DNA from: Hymenolepis diminuta
Lineage: Eukaryota > Platyhelminthes > Cestoda > Cyclophyllidea > Hymenolepididae
DNA: 64,000 bases
Direction: 5' to 3'
NCBI GenBank assembly: GCA_900708905.1
Contig: CAADRB010000061.1
Location: 568,127-632,126, forward strand
In this document: piece by piece, positions 39,076 to 50,660 of the stretch
Layout: each line of letters opens with the position of its first letter
Position numbering within the stretch: position 1 is the stretch's first letter
Notes under the pieces: model-generated
What the model saw: only the letters and a program-made list of their open reading frames with translations
The model's database searches: none
What the model was told of the DNA's origin: nothing
Translations under genes and position numbers: made by a program

Positions 39076-39610
39076 TGTTGAAATCGGATAGAAAGAGAGA
39101 GTTTATCGGATGTGAACCCCCCGAACACCCTCCATGCAATAATAAGGCAGCGGTGGACGTGCTTTGTGCGCGCATGCACTCAACGGGGTTTCGGTAGCAT
39201 CAGCATCAATGTAGTAGTAATAGCTCTGCTGTGGCGGCGGCATCCTTTGATCTTCTCCTCGCCCGGTTTTTCCCCATTACATCCCCATCCCATCCCACAG
39301 AGCGACCGCGTGGCATACATCCCCTCTCTAACCACACCGATTCGCTCCGCTCCGCTCTCCGCACGTCAACCTCACTCATTTCCTCACACACAATTTCTTT
39401 GCAATTCTATTTGCGCGCTCCCTTTCCAACCCAATATACTTAAACAAACGGGCATCCCGAACAAAAATAAAAAGAAGAACGGGAGTGGAAGGATGAAGAG
39501 AGGAGGGCTGGGCAGACAAAACTTGACGACAAAATTGGGGAATAAAATTAGGCGAAAAAAAGCTCCGAGTGGCGTGTCCTTGCCATGGTCGGAATAAAAG
39601 AGTAACAAAT
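39076..39610. promoter_or_regulatory. GC-richer island 7 with exact TCF + Helper pair
   Basis: A sharply bounded island. An NRF1-like TGCGCGCATGCAC (39167-39179) is followed by the TCF pair (39232-39254), a CT-rich run and the recurring ATCCCATCCCA (39287-39297). Four overlapping frames on both strands are open here (up to 161 codons at 39112-39597). They have no domain and reflect low stop density. NRF1-like plus CpG-rich content would also fit a promoter. Confidence 0.5.
39232..39254 (+). promoter_or_regulatory. Bipartite TCF site (Helper + HMG)
   Basis: Two overlapping exact Helper words, TGGCGGC (39232-39238) and CGGCGGC (39235-39241), lie three bases upstream of CCTTTGATCTT (39244-39254), the published optimal HMG site of TCF/Pangolin. 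Both halves are perfect. Confidence 0.65.
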
Positions 39611-40560
39611 AAGAAGAATATCTCTTCGTGTCAAGCGCTCATCAAATTATTATTATCACAAGTGAAATTATGAATTCCTAAAACTCAAGAAAAAGAAAAT
39701 AAACAGGGTAAAAAGTTTTAAATGTTTTTAGCTTATTAAATACCGGTGCTCTGCGTCTGGAAAAAAGAAGATCTACCAGTTTTAAATAATAAAAACTTAA
39801 TTTGCTAATAGCAGATAAATCGGAGAAAATTATTTAGAATTCATTAAGTCTTTGCAAAAAAATAATTTATAAACACAATTCAAAGCTAAGTCCGTAGTAA
39901 ATGAGTTGTATTAAGATAATGCCGAACTTTGATGGTCTCATCTACCTACTCATTGCTTATCATCCTGCTTTCACGGCCTTTGAAAAACGAACTGACAGTC
40001 ATAATTGACCGTTATGGATTTTGCTCAATATTGTTATTTTCATTTTGAGATGTGAAGTTGTGAAATAAGCCTTTAGTAAATATTATTGGACCCCAATTAA
40101 GATATCTAGTGATGTGAGACTGTTTTGCTACCCTGAATTTATTCTTGAATTCTTTTATATCCCCTCACCTTTATCCCCTATTGGACTTTAATGTTTCCCT
40201 ATTCCAGTTGCTTCCTACAATAAAAAACTGCGGAAATTTTTTAACTTGGCGTGGGTTAGGAAAAAGGAAAAAGGAGAAAAATGTAAAATGAAAAATAAGA
40301 CATGCAAATTATTTAAGGTCACTTTTAACTATCAGGAGTAATTAGCAGAAATTACGCATTTCACTCTATTTCCTTTAATTGATTTCAAAAGCCACAATCC
40401 ATCTAACATTTTAGGATTCCATATCTGCAGGGGATAAGTCTTACTAGATCATGATAATTTCGTAGAAATATTTTCAATAAGTACACGAGCACTCAACTGC
40501 GAAGTCAAATTTTCTTTATTATTATTAGCGGCTTTTCGCAACATCATTTTCTGTCCTAAA
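39611..40560. other. AT-rich, no gene seen
   Basis: One isolated ATCAAAG-type match (CTTTGAT, 39927-39933) without a partner. Nothing else recognised. Confidence 0.45.
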
Positions 40561-40990
40561 ATGTAGCATATTCTATACATATCGATCTACGGGTTCTATA
40601 CCGTAGCTGGTCGAAATTCTGGTTCTGAAAAGGCTTTAAGATGAAGACATCTATTACGGCGTAGAAATAGTCCTCTTTATTGCCTAACTTGCGTTGCATG
40701 TGTCTATAGTCCTTCGGTTGGCCAGCCGGTGTTTGGAATAAGGAGTGGTACCGTTTCAGACCATGAGACAGTAATATTTGGCACGATATGAGGTAGTGAA
40801 CCTTCTCTTTGAAAATGAGTCAAAGTTGTCTTAGTGAGGCCACCATTATTTGGACTTCTGATTCTACTTGTACAGCCAAATAATGGTCATTAATGACTGG
40901 TAACTCGCAAGAACAAATTATCATATTTGACCTACGGTGATAAAGCCCATAGTAGACACATTTGCTTAAGCAGAAGTCACAGCTGTTTTT
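40561..40990. other. Intermediate-GC stretch with two hairpins
   Basis: The composition is more balanced than its flanks. It contains a small inverted repeat CTACGG/CCGTAG (40587-40606) and a 12-base perfect one (40842-40887). No frame is open for long. It could be an old transposon fragment or a non-coding RNA gene, and I cannot tell which. Confidence 0.3.
40842..40887. repeat. 12-bp perfect inverted repeat, 22-base loop
   Basis: ACCATTATTTGG (40842-40853) and CCAAATAATGGT (40876-40887) are exact reverse complements. The pairing does not extend outward, so the stem is too short for an ordinary microRNA precursor. Confidence 0.7.
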
Positions 40991-41204
40991 GCCAACAGCA
41001 CATATAATGGAGAAGTTTCACAATAAAAACCGTCTAACAACTCATAAACAATGCAATTTGCTTTTAGAGAGGTGATTGTTTTATTTGCGTTTTACTATAC
41101 CGTGTTCAATGTAGCGCATTGGGGTAGAATTCCTCAGCGACCGGCAATCACCGTTATATTATAATGCTTTAAATTCCTAATTTAATAGGAATGAATAACA
41201 GTTA

Positions 41205-41735
41205 GCGGCATCTAAAACACATACGTTGAAGAAGTCTTAAAGAGAGGACATTTGGGAATAAGAGTGGAGCAAGTTGACAAGCTGATAGCTGGATGGGAGG
41301 GGGAGGTGTACTGTTGTATGATCCTGTCTGATAAGAAATGGAGTACGGTTAAGATTTGCAGATAGTTTTGGACGAACCCACACATACAGAAACACACGGA
41401 CGCACCCAAACACCAAAGGCAAACACATCTCCACCTCCTCACCCTTCCCCCTTTTACTGGCCTTCTCCTCTTCCCTCTCCCTCCTCTATGATGGTCCGGC
41501 CACTACTACTCCCTGCTTCTTCTCCCTTTGATCTTTGCCGGCGGCATTATTCCTCACACACAGGCCCTGTTCCTAACTTTCCCAAGAAGAGCCTATACGC
41601 ATACACAAGCGCAACAGGTTTTGTCAAGACGTGGCAGGCAGCTTTACTCCTCCTTCTCTTTGCGCGTGTCTGCCGCCTTTTTATGCCCCTTAAATGTGTA
41701 TATTCTTTTAGTAAACTATAGAAAGACGCCTTTTG
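41205..41735. promoter_or_regulatory. GC-richer island 8 with exact TCF + Helper pair
   Basis: It begins purine-rich on the + strand (41230-41310), switches to CA- and then CT-rich DNA (41380-41530), and contains the TCF pair at 41526-41545. A further Helper-type GCCGCCT lies at about 41672. Open frames on both strands (121, 91, 76 and 65 codons) overlap and encode low-complexity sequence without domains. It is a candidate enhancer or promoter. Confidence 0.5.
41526..41545 (+). promoter_or_regulatory. Bipartite TCF site (HMG + Helper)
   Basis: CTTTGATCTT (41526-41535) is followed after three bases by CGGCGGC (41539-41545), an exact reverse-orientation Helper. The first 15 bases, CTTTGATCTTTGCCG, are identical to the site at 63122. 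Confidence 0.65.
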
Positions 41736-44290
41736 GTCTTCTCTCTACTTTCAGCATTTTCATAACAACAAAATATTCAAACCTGGTACACTTTTTTGTT
41801 TAATCACCAGTGGTTTTGAAAATAGGGTACAAATAGCCCAATGCAATCTTATAGATGTAAGTTTTGGAATTTGATCATCGCGAAGTTATAAGCACTGCTT
41901 TCTTTGGATTTTCCCTTAAGCTACTTGTCTAGAGTCTAATCTTTGGGTGAGAGAATTTGAATTCCCTCCTTTATATTTTCGAAATGTAATCATTTCCAAT
42001 AATTTTTAGCTATTTGACGCTTATTTTCATTTGATCATATATGGTATGGCATTTTGAAACAAACGCCATGATTACTCGAGATATATTTTTCTCATCTCTT
42101 TTAACTATGTCGTATTTAAAGAAAATTTTTCCAAATTTAGACTTTAAAACGAAAAAAATATTTAATCGGGTTCAGCAGTTTTACTATAATTTAGTCAATT
42201 TATTCCGATAATGAATTCTGATTTACACGTATTCGATTCAAATTGGGTGGTTAACTTTGCAAACTACATTTTTATTCAGTTTTATAGAATATCACCTTTT
42301 TTTAAAAGAAGTGTTCGATGCATATGGAATATTTTGCGGTTTAAGTTTATGGAAAAATTAGTTTTCCGGTCATTCTATACTCATTGTAATAATTTTGGGA
42401 ATGAATACATTTTAAGCCCATAATGTACTTTGAAACCTTTCGTCAGCCTTAATTTGAAGGATTTTGATAAATAATAAAGCCTAATAAGCATTCGTCACTG
42501 TCCTGTTAAACTTTATTGTAAATAAAATTCAGTAGCAAATAAGTAGCAACTATAAATCATTTGGCACAAAATTCTGATATTTCAGTTGTCTTCGAACTTT
42601 GAATGTCTTAAAATTGAATATATTGCCTTCTTTTTTTCTTATTACTTCCTGCTCTTGATTATCAATTCAAAGTATTTAGTAACTAAAAATTTGTATGTAG
42701 TAGGTCATTGCTCATATTCCAGATCACAAATGTGTCCGAATAGCCTTTTTATAAGTTGTTGCAATTCCATCAAATCAGTTTTCTCAGAATTTTGGAAGGC
42801 ATTTAGCTAACGTTCCTCCAAACAATTATCTTAAAATTTATTGACAATTACAGTAAAAAATATCTTGCATTTATGAAAATTATACACCATCATCGTAAAA
42901 TTATGATTTCAACGACACTTTTCTTGTCTGATGTTCACAAGATGAACCAATTATCGTTTAAATTATGATTTCGCATTTGTTTTTTATGGGCATTTTCCCA
43001 AAAAGTAAGCAAACAACTTCGATTAAAAAAGTGGATTTTTGTGAAAAAAATCATCAACCTATGCTTGATTCCATTTAAACAAAAGTTCGAGCACTCGCGG
43101 CGATTCAGTTTAAATACATTTACTTGTTTCAGTACGTTTGCATTATTACATGGTTTATTAATCAAATGACGTAAATAAAACAAATATTTTAACAAATTTA
43201 TTACCGTATGCATAAAAATATTGACTATCTCGGCTGTGCAATAGTTAGGTCATGTGAAATGCATAAAATCGTAAGAGATCATTCAGTTTTCTCAAACCTG
43301 GAAGACCAAGGTGAATTGAAACGACAAGATCAGAAAGCATGATTACACAACCGGCAAATAAGCACTGGGCATCGTGGATAAGAATTTGTTCAGCAATTTC
43401 ATTGTCGATTCATGACATCGGAGCTGTGAAACGTGAAATGCTCGCAAGATAAATGTTGTAACAATACGAAAAATCAAATGAAGTAAGTGAAAAATCGTAA
43501 AAATTTGTAACTTACTGGATGTTATAATAATGCGATCTTAATCTTAAAACTTCTAAAATACTAGAAAATAACGAATGGTTAATGACTATATTTGGTTAAT
43601 TATTCAGCTTTTTCATAGAATTTATTAAGGTGCAACTATCAGAGGTATCTAGAAGCCGCTTATATTCAGAATTTTATGGGTTCATAATCTGTCTAAATGC
43701 GAAAGTGTAATTTAATTAGATAATGCATTTGACTCGTTATGAAGTATAATAACGTCGATTTTTCACACATTCGATCGTTAAGAAATGATAATGAAATAAT
43801 CAAAACAATATGATTTTGTTTTATTTTGCTAGGCATACTTAAATAATTGAAAATATGTAATACAATTAATACAATTGAATTAAAACGAATACCTCTTTTA
43901 AAAATGTGGTATACTATTGTTGCGAATTTTAATAGATGTTCTAAACGGTATTTCCTCCAAAATGTCAATTGTTCAGAGTTACAGAAACCTGGTGAATATT
44001 TTCTTCGTTTAATAATATAAGTAATTTTATTAAGAAACTCTATTTAAAAATAATCTTACATTTTCGTATCCAAGATGTGTGAGAAAGGTAAACGATCTCA
44101 ACAGTTAGGAGACACAACTTACTTAGTAACTCATCTTGCGCACTGATAAATATTAGCTGATATTATGTTTTCATTTAAGTATATGATAAATATGACTTAT
44201 TATTATAGCGCACGGTAATGTAAAAAATAGAATTTTTACATACGAAAGGCAACTGAATTGAAAAACAGTAAGTCCAATAAGTGATAAGAG
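41736..44290. other. AT-rich, no gene seen
   Basis: Frames of 70-92 codons occur on both strands (42211-42423, 42586-42810, 42935-43213, 43693-43968). They are AT-driven, rich in F, I, N and K, and lack recognisable domains. Confidence 0.45.
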
Positions 44291-44294
44291 TGAG

Positions 44295-44442
44295 AGACTC
44301 AAGGAGACACAGAGAACAATGTTAAATCATACTCCGTTTAACTTTGTACTCGAGTTGTTCAGTATTTACTAATGGACTATTCACATTTCAAAATTCAAAT
44401 TTCACTACTTGTTTCGCGGATTGCAGCAAATGGTCGCAATAT
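44295..44442 (+). repeat. Dispersed repeat A, copy 2
   Basis: It shares ACACAGAGAACA, CGAGTTGTTCAGTATT..ACTAA, and CACATTTCAAAATTCAAATTTCAC with copy 3 at 54245-54422, in the same order and spacing. It is non-coding, the class is unknown, and the copies are well diverged. Confidence 0.65.
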
Positions 44443-47400
44443 TTGCAATATTATTTAATTAGTAAGAGCCGGTTTTCTTGCTTTACTACATTTCTCCCAA
44501 TGGTTTAGAAGGAAAATGATTTAATAAGGTATTACGTTGCTTGCAATTTTAACATTGGGTGCTCTTTAAAATAATATTAAAATTTCCCTTTTTTTGTTAT
44601 GATATGATATGTAAACTTACTAGAAATTTAAACTAACAAACAATTTTCGTATTTAAATATTTTTTTAAGAAAAAAAACACTTTTGATCCTCTTTACCTAA
44701 AAATAGTTTCAAAAGAAAAAAAAAATAATTACCATTTGCTTCCCCAGAAGTCCAGTCTGGATTACTCATCTGAGGGAAATCAATGATTTCATTTGCCGAC
44801 TTCATGCGTGACAAATGCAGGATACTTTGTGTTCGTCTTATACACACGTGTTACTATCCATCTAAGCTCCCCACTAGCCAGACGTCCTGTCCCACTTCTT
44901 GATTTACTTTCGAGATAAAATTTGCACTATCACACTCACACACACGCTAATATTAGAACTCAGACGATCGTGGTCCTAATTTGTAACAGTGGAGAATCGG
45001 AAGTAATTACATAGTATTTTAAATAGCTTTTACATTATAACAACCTAAATCAATGAATTTTCATCTGAGTCTTTCGAATTGTAAGCGCTTTAATAAATCG
45101 GAAACTATATTACTTTTATATTTAAAGTAGTTGTGTGCGTGCTATTAAGACTATTTGGTACTCACGGATACAGTACCAATTCGGAAGTTAAGTATGTAAT
45201 TAAATTCCGTTCCTGGTATTTTGTCTGCTTCGATTGATTGAATGTTCTTTAGGTGAAATTTTAAACTGTACTATCCATGATGAAAAATTGGTATAATTGT
45301 TTTAATGTCACCAATATTGTCGACCATTTTTAAAGACGAAAACATCACAGCTGCGGGCACTTTCCTTGCTATTCATCCAGTTAAATTTTAAAACCTTAGG
45401 CAGTCGCTTATTATTCCCGTAAATATCATCCCATAGTTTTAAAACATTACTCTTAAAATAGCCCACTAGGATCAGTTTTGTTATCGGTTATTTCGAAGCA
45501 AATTGGTAGTGAAATTTTAAATCCTGGCACAGCATCTAAAGTAGAGAAATATGAGAAAATCCATTAAACAGTAGAGGAAAGACGATCAAACAACTGCCTT
45601 TGACCTCTGAAGTCATTAGTTTGAGCACTTTCACTATCTCATGCCCAAATGTTCCAAAGTTCATGGTTTGACTCACTGATTCGTTAATGTGAATTCACTT
45701 CCACAAGTTTTAGAGCCGACTGTCTAGTTGCCTGAAATGAACGGTCGGAAATGCAACCTCAAGAAAAGCTAGTTGTGACTGACCTAAGTTAGCTGTAATC
45801 TTTCACCGGTTCCTTAGATGATACTTCTAGTGAAGCGTAGGTAATTAAATTTTGAGAGGCATAGTTGTAAAAACATTACGAGTGATCATAAACATGTAAA
45901 GCTAATTTTATCAATAATGACGTGGCATGCTAAAGGCTCAAAATATGCGAAATTTTACATTTATATACCCAAAATATAATAATTCCACAAATTATAAATT
46001 TATTATCTGTGTTTGCGGAAGACATATGACGATGGTAAGCAGAATAAAACTTAATAACAATTAATTTTATGATAATTTTATCATTTTCCAAGGATGACAT
46101 ATCTGAGACAAGGCATACTATGTACAGACTGCTATGTTATTTACGCATATTAAGATGAATATTTCTGTGAAGACATTTTAAAATAATGTTTGAAAAAATC
46201 TCGATAAAGAGCGAAATATTTTCTGGGTCAAGTAGAAGATTCTAACTTTTACTAGAATTTAAATGAAAAATTCAAAACCGTCCAGATTGATCAATATACT
46301 GTGAACGTTGCATACACAAATTCTCTGTGCATGCCAAGAGAAAAGTCTTGAAATTTAAAATTTAAAAATTTAAAACTTATTAACAATGTGCAGCATAATT
46401 CTAAAAATATGTGGTTGTCTGAATTTATCCTCAAATTCTCCTTAAATTTTCTCTTTTAATCCTCTTTTGACCATTTCACTAATGATTATGATTAAATATT
46501 TTTGTTTTGCCATGAAAAATAATAATGTATTCCAATGAATTTATTTGTAATTTGTGACCACAGTGGTCTAAACTGAAAGTCAACAAGATATTTTAATTCA
46601 AAACGGTTTTTTAAAATTTTGTAACAAATAATGACCGGTGAAATGCAAAAACGAGTAATTTCTTCTAATAGAAGATTTATGGAAGAGGACTACGCTTTTA
46701 TAAAGCCAGACAATTGAAATCATAGCTTTAATGTCTGGAAACTAGTTGGGAACTTGAGTTTTCTCTTATTTCTTATGCAGTTCAAATCGACGAACTTATG
46801 CGGCACAGTCAGAAATCAGAATAATTATCTTGAAGGTGATAATTTTTTATTTCTCGTATTCCTTCAACATTAATTCCGATATTTATTGGACTTATTTCGT
46901 TTACTTGACGTGTGCAGATGAGCTTTAAAAGTGAGTTATTTGATCAGTTATTTTGCTTGCAGCATCAATTCCTTTTGGTGAAAGTTGCTACTGCTGGGGA
47001 GTTTTCCTTTATACAATTGATTGATTGGCTACCTTGAGGGCTTGAAATGGAGCAATGTTAGGACTTATTTCCCAGACACGAGCGTAGGGGCATAATGGTC
47101 AAACAATTCATTGCTTCAGGAACGAATCTCATTTAAAGACCTTTTGTTAATTTTATTACAAATATCAAAATATTTCACTCTGACCCCCAATACTATTCAT
47201 AAAATTGACGCTAAATTTTTAAAGCGTTTTAAGTCGTGATCGAAATTCCGAATCCCCAATTCAACATTTTCAGACCACCAAATAAGCGGGGCCACACACG
47301 CACAGGTTCAAGTGGGAACAACGCAACTTCAAGGAAATTCTGCATTACATGCTCAATGCGCTTGTGTGTATCTTTTTGACATGCTGGTTTGAAATGACCT

Positions 47401-47680
47401 CCTCGATTGCGAAAATAAAATGTTTGCGTGTTGGGTGGTTTGAAATAACAATCTAAAAGAGGAGTATTTAAATATTGTGTCTAAATTAAAATATTGGTCT
47501 GTTTAGCAAAAAAATTTCCTACATTCATTGTATACCAAATTACACATTAATTTGGCATTTAAAACTAATATCGTAAGCATTACATCTACCGACCCTTTTC
47601 AATAAGAAGGGAAAAATTATTCATGGTGACTTTGCAAACTATTCAATTTCCTTCATTTGTATTTAAACTCTTAACAGTGC
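44443..47680. other. AT-rich with one small GC patch, no gene seen
   Basis: At 44835-44960 a small island carries an E-box (ACACGTGT), the SMAD-like AGCCAGACGTCCTG and a CA-rich run. The rest shows no coding signal or repeats beyond A/T-run duplications near 46355-46375. Confidence 0.4.
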
Positions 47681-47683
47681 AGA

Positions 47684-47757
47684 CACTGAATTCACTCAGA
47701 AAGTTAGGGCCCAACTTCGGAAGTTCGAACTTTAGGACCTAAGAACATAATTCAGTG
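47684..47757 (+). other. Nested inverted repeats, possible structured RNA
   Basis: Three inverted pairs nest within 74 bases: CACTGAAT/ATTCAGTG on the outside, TTAGG/CCTAA in the middle and AACTT/AAGTT around CGG in the centre. Loops between them are irregular. It could fold as RNA, but short stems are common in AT-rich DNA and no conservation can be judged here. Confidence 0.3.
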
Positions 47758-48239
47758 AATAACACTCAGTAAGGGAAATCTGAAGAAAATTTAATTGAAT
47801 TTAGCTTCTTATAAAATAAAATGTTTTGGTTTCCATGACTCTTCTCCAGCATCCTCTGCTGAACACAATTAAAGTTCTATTTACTGAAATTTTGTATAAT
47901 ATCAAATAATTGAATTTTTCATTTGTCGTGGAAGATAGCGTCAAACAATAATTTTATTTATCTCCATTAGTAAAAAATGTCTAGCAAATGCTGTTTTGAA
48001 ATATTTAGATAATTTCACTTTTGATCAAGACAGCAAATTTTTTACAAAAAAAATATTTTCCTCAAATATACTTTTCGGGTTTGGTTTTATTAATGGAGAA
48101 TAAATATAAAGACTAACATAAAATTTTAATCGCTTATCTTGCTCGTTTGTTCCTTACCCGGCACTCAAATCTTTTTGGAAAGCAGTGTTTATAAATAGAC
48201 TTGAGTAGCCTTATTAAATCGTCGTTTTGGAGCTAAGAC

Positions 48240-48258
48240 TTACAGCTGTCAGCTGTAA
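48240..48258. promoter_or_regulatory. 19-base palindrome with two adjacent E-boxes
   Basis: TTACAGCTGTCAGCTGTAA is a perfect palindrome about a central T. It holds two CAGCTG E-boxes (48243-48248, 48250-48255) one base apart, so bHLH dimers such as achaete-scute or myogenic types could bind. The overlapping CTGTCA is a MEIS-type core. About one such palindrome is expected by chance in 64 kb. Confidence 0.4.
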
Positions 48259-50095
48259 ACGCAAAAAACGTGAGCAAGATTTTGTACCAAATAGAATAAA
48301 ATTAATATTGCTCAAAAAGGTTTAAGGGATTTTAGGAATCCTTGAGTCTTAATAGCATGCAAGGAATTATTAAAAATTCATTTTCAGATGGAATTAAATT
48401 TTAAGATACGTGTCCGCTTCATGTATAATTTATATTTAATATTTGCATATGTATTTTAAAAAAAAACAGATTATTAGGATTTGTCATCTGTTGACCTCAG
48501 CTATTTTAAAATGTCTTTGCCAATCTCGCCTTTCTGCTCATGGTGTGGGGAAAGGCTACTGGATCAACCGATCAAGGAGTCCTGAATATAGCAAACGTGA
48601 TCTCACTAAGAATCATCAGCCAAATGATGTAGATTTTAAACATATAGATATTACAAAATAAGTAACTCAATACTTCATCATATGTCCATTTTCAGCTCCC
48701 GTTTCTACATTCACTGGACTACTTTGCTACTTCGAGTGTTCAGTGGCTAGCTTGTGAGAAAAACTCACATTGACCTGGAGGAAATCTGAATACAAAATAC
48801 TTAAATTAATCACTTTTATAAATATGCCGGCTTGCCGATAATGATTTAATTTAAGAAAAATAGTAGTGACAGGATCTTTGATGAAAGCTTCAACACTATC
48901 GATAAAATCTCCTGTCCATAGGTGTAGCGATTGTCAGGGATTTCAAGTACCCAATTTCATGAAATGCAGGGATGGCCAAAAACGCCACATATCATAATGC
49001 TATCCGAACTGCTGGCATAAATTCGGTGCAAGCCTCTTAAAGGGCTTTGAGGAAGCAATAAAAAATGACGACGCATTCTGACCTGATTATTATCATTCCT
49101 TAATAATAAAGGGAACCGTTGAATTTTATTACTGGAAAGAATCTCAAAATGACAGCTCAAATAAAGTTGACGAAGTGCGTGAAATCATCGAAATAGAATT
49201 ACTTTATCTTAATTATGCATGTTTTAGGTTGTTTATTCTTTATATACATCGTTTTGCATTCAACTATACTACATTTGGGCGTAGGATGAATCTGAAATGG
49301 CATATTTTTCATAGTGGTGACCGAGCCACTTGTATCTTCTCATCTCACGCTAATTGGCGAAGAATCATTATCAGTCCTAATTTTCTAACTAGTTAAAAAC
49401 AAATGATTATCCAAAATTATTCACACAAATATAATTGAGAATGGTGTTAGATAGAAATTTGGATTTCAGAAGTACTTCGTGCAAGCAAGGGAATCTTGAT
49501 GTTCTGTAAAATATATCTTAGCCTTGTCTATCGAGAAAGCAAATGAAACTGCTTAGCAGTAATAAATGATAAGGAGAGGGGAATCGAGAATATGCTAAGT
49601 GTAAAATTAAGATGGAAAAGAGTTTTATTTGGTTTGGTTTTTTGGCTTCTAGTTGCTTCTTAATGGACAGTTTGAGTTTCAATAACATATTTCATGGTTC
49701 GGCACCTAGATTGATGACCAAATTCTTGTCCATGATATCCAGTGCTTATGGATCTGTTTATTTAAGTAGGATTGTCTGTCTAGCCGCCATTATTTTTCTT
49801 CCAAATGCACAAGATAAGATAAGAAAATAATCTTATATGATAGAAATCGGCTTACTTTTTCTTAATATTAGCGAAACGAAGATGTCTCGTTGATTATACT
49901 CCATCATGTTTTTCACCCACCTGAGATAGGATAAACATATAATAATTTATTCATTATTTGATAACGGCTTTATTTATTTAACTTAACTAAATAACTTATT
50001 TTATAAATTTTAATATTACATAAATTGGTCGTACCGTTCCTCTCGATTTCAATCGGTTGCCACTTTTGATTGAGATGGCAGGGCAAACAAATAAT
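48259..50095. other. AT-rich, no gene seen
   Basis: Frames of 65-73 codons (48443-48661, 48957-49160, 49175-49396, 49612-49830) lack recognisable domains. An exact Helper word GCCGCCA near 49783 has no HMG partner. Confidence 0.45.
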
Positions 50096-50099
50096 CAAT

Positions 50100-50660
50100 G
50101 TGCTAATTGAGAAAGACGTCTGGAAATAGAATAGTGCGACTAGCATGTACTCTAGGCCGATACCCACCTCTCACCCCATTTTCACCTCCCGATCTTGTGA
50201 GATGGGACGACGGGGGCGAGGACGGTAAACCCGGCACGTTAGATCTGCTCTCGATTGCGTGGGTGGAGGTGGTGTTTGTTAGTACACGTGCGCATCGTGC
50301 GCGCGTAAGCTGCTTACCGCGGTCGCCCGGTTACTTGCTTTGTTGCTTTGCTTGCAAGCTAGCCAGCCAGCCTCGCTGTGTGTATCGGGTGGCGGCGGCA
50401 TACATCAAAGCCGGACAGCCAATGGACACAGAAGATACGTCCGCCTCGTTCTCGTTCTCTCAATCACACTCGCACTCTCTCAACAGAAGCAGTAGCATCA
50501 GTGGGACAACAACAGACGTAACAGTCTCCCCTCTGAAGAATAGTACTCTCTTCCCTCATTCAGTCAGAACTTGAGCTCAATCCCTCGATCATTCATTCAC
50601 TCCAACTCCAGTCTATCTTCTGTACCGCGCTCTTTCTCTCTCACGCAATATCCGATCACG
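50100..50660 (+). promoter_or_regulatory. GC-richer island 9: promoter-like, with TCF pair
   Basis: This is the most CpG-rich island. An NRF1-like GTGCGCATCGTGCGCGCG (about 50289-50306) is followed by a TCF pair (50390-50410) and CCAAT (about 50420), then CT-rich DNA to 50645. A frame at 50107-50574 stays open for 155 codons. Its last 50 codons, from the ATG at 50422, are serine-rich (SFSQSHSHSLNRSSSIS). It has no recognisable domain and may be open by composition alone. A promoter with an untranslated or short first exon is plausible. Confidence 0.45.
50390..50410 (-). promoter_or_regulatory. Bipartite TCF site (Helper + HMG core)
   Basis: Overlapping exact Helper words TGGCGGC and CGGCGGC (50390-50399) are followed four bases later by ATCAAAG (50404-50410). 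The GTGGCGGCGGCAT block is shared with the pair at 39231. The HMG half is only the 7-base core. Confidence 0.5.

Noticed and set aside
39112..39597. 161-codon open frame in island 7
   Set aside because: Three other frames on both strands overlap it, the peptide is low-complexity at its ends, and no domain is visible. It reflects low stop density in GC/CT-rich DNA.
40789..40806. let-7-like seed TGAGGTAGTGAACC
   Set aside because: Only the seed matches, and no complementary arm is nearby to form a precursor hairpin.
41212..41803. Five overlapping frames on both strands
   Set aside because: Mutually exclusive, low-complexity and with no family resemblance.
50107..50574. 155-codon open frame in island 9
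   Set aside because: Composition-driven and no domain. I keep only the possibility of a short first exon from 50422, without calling a gene.
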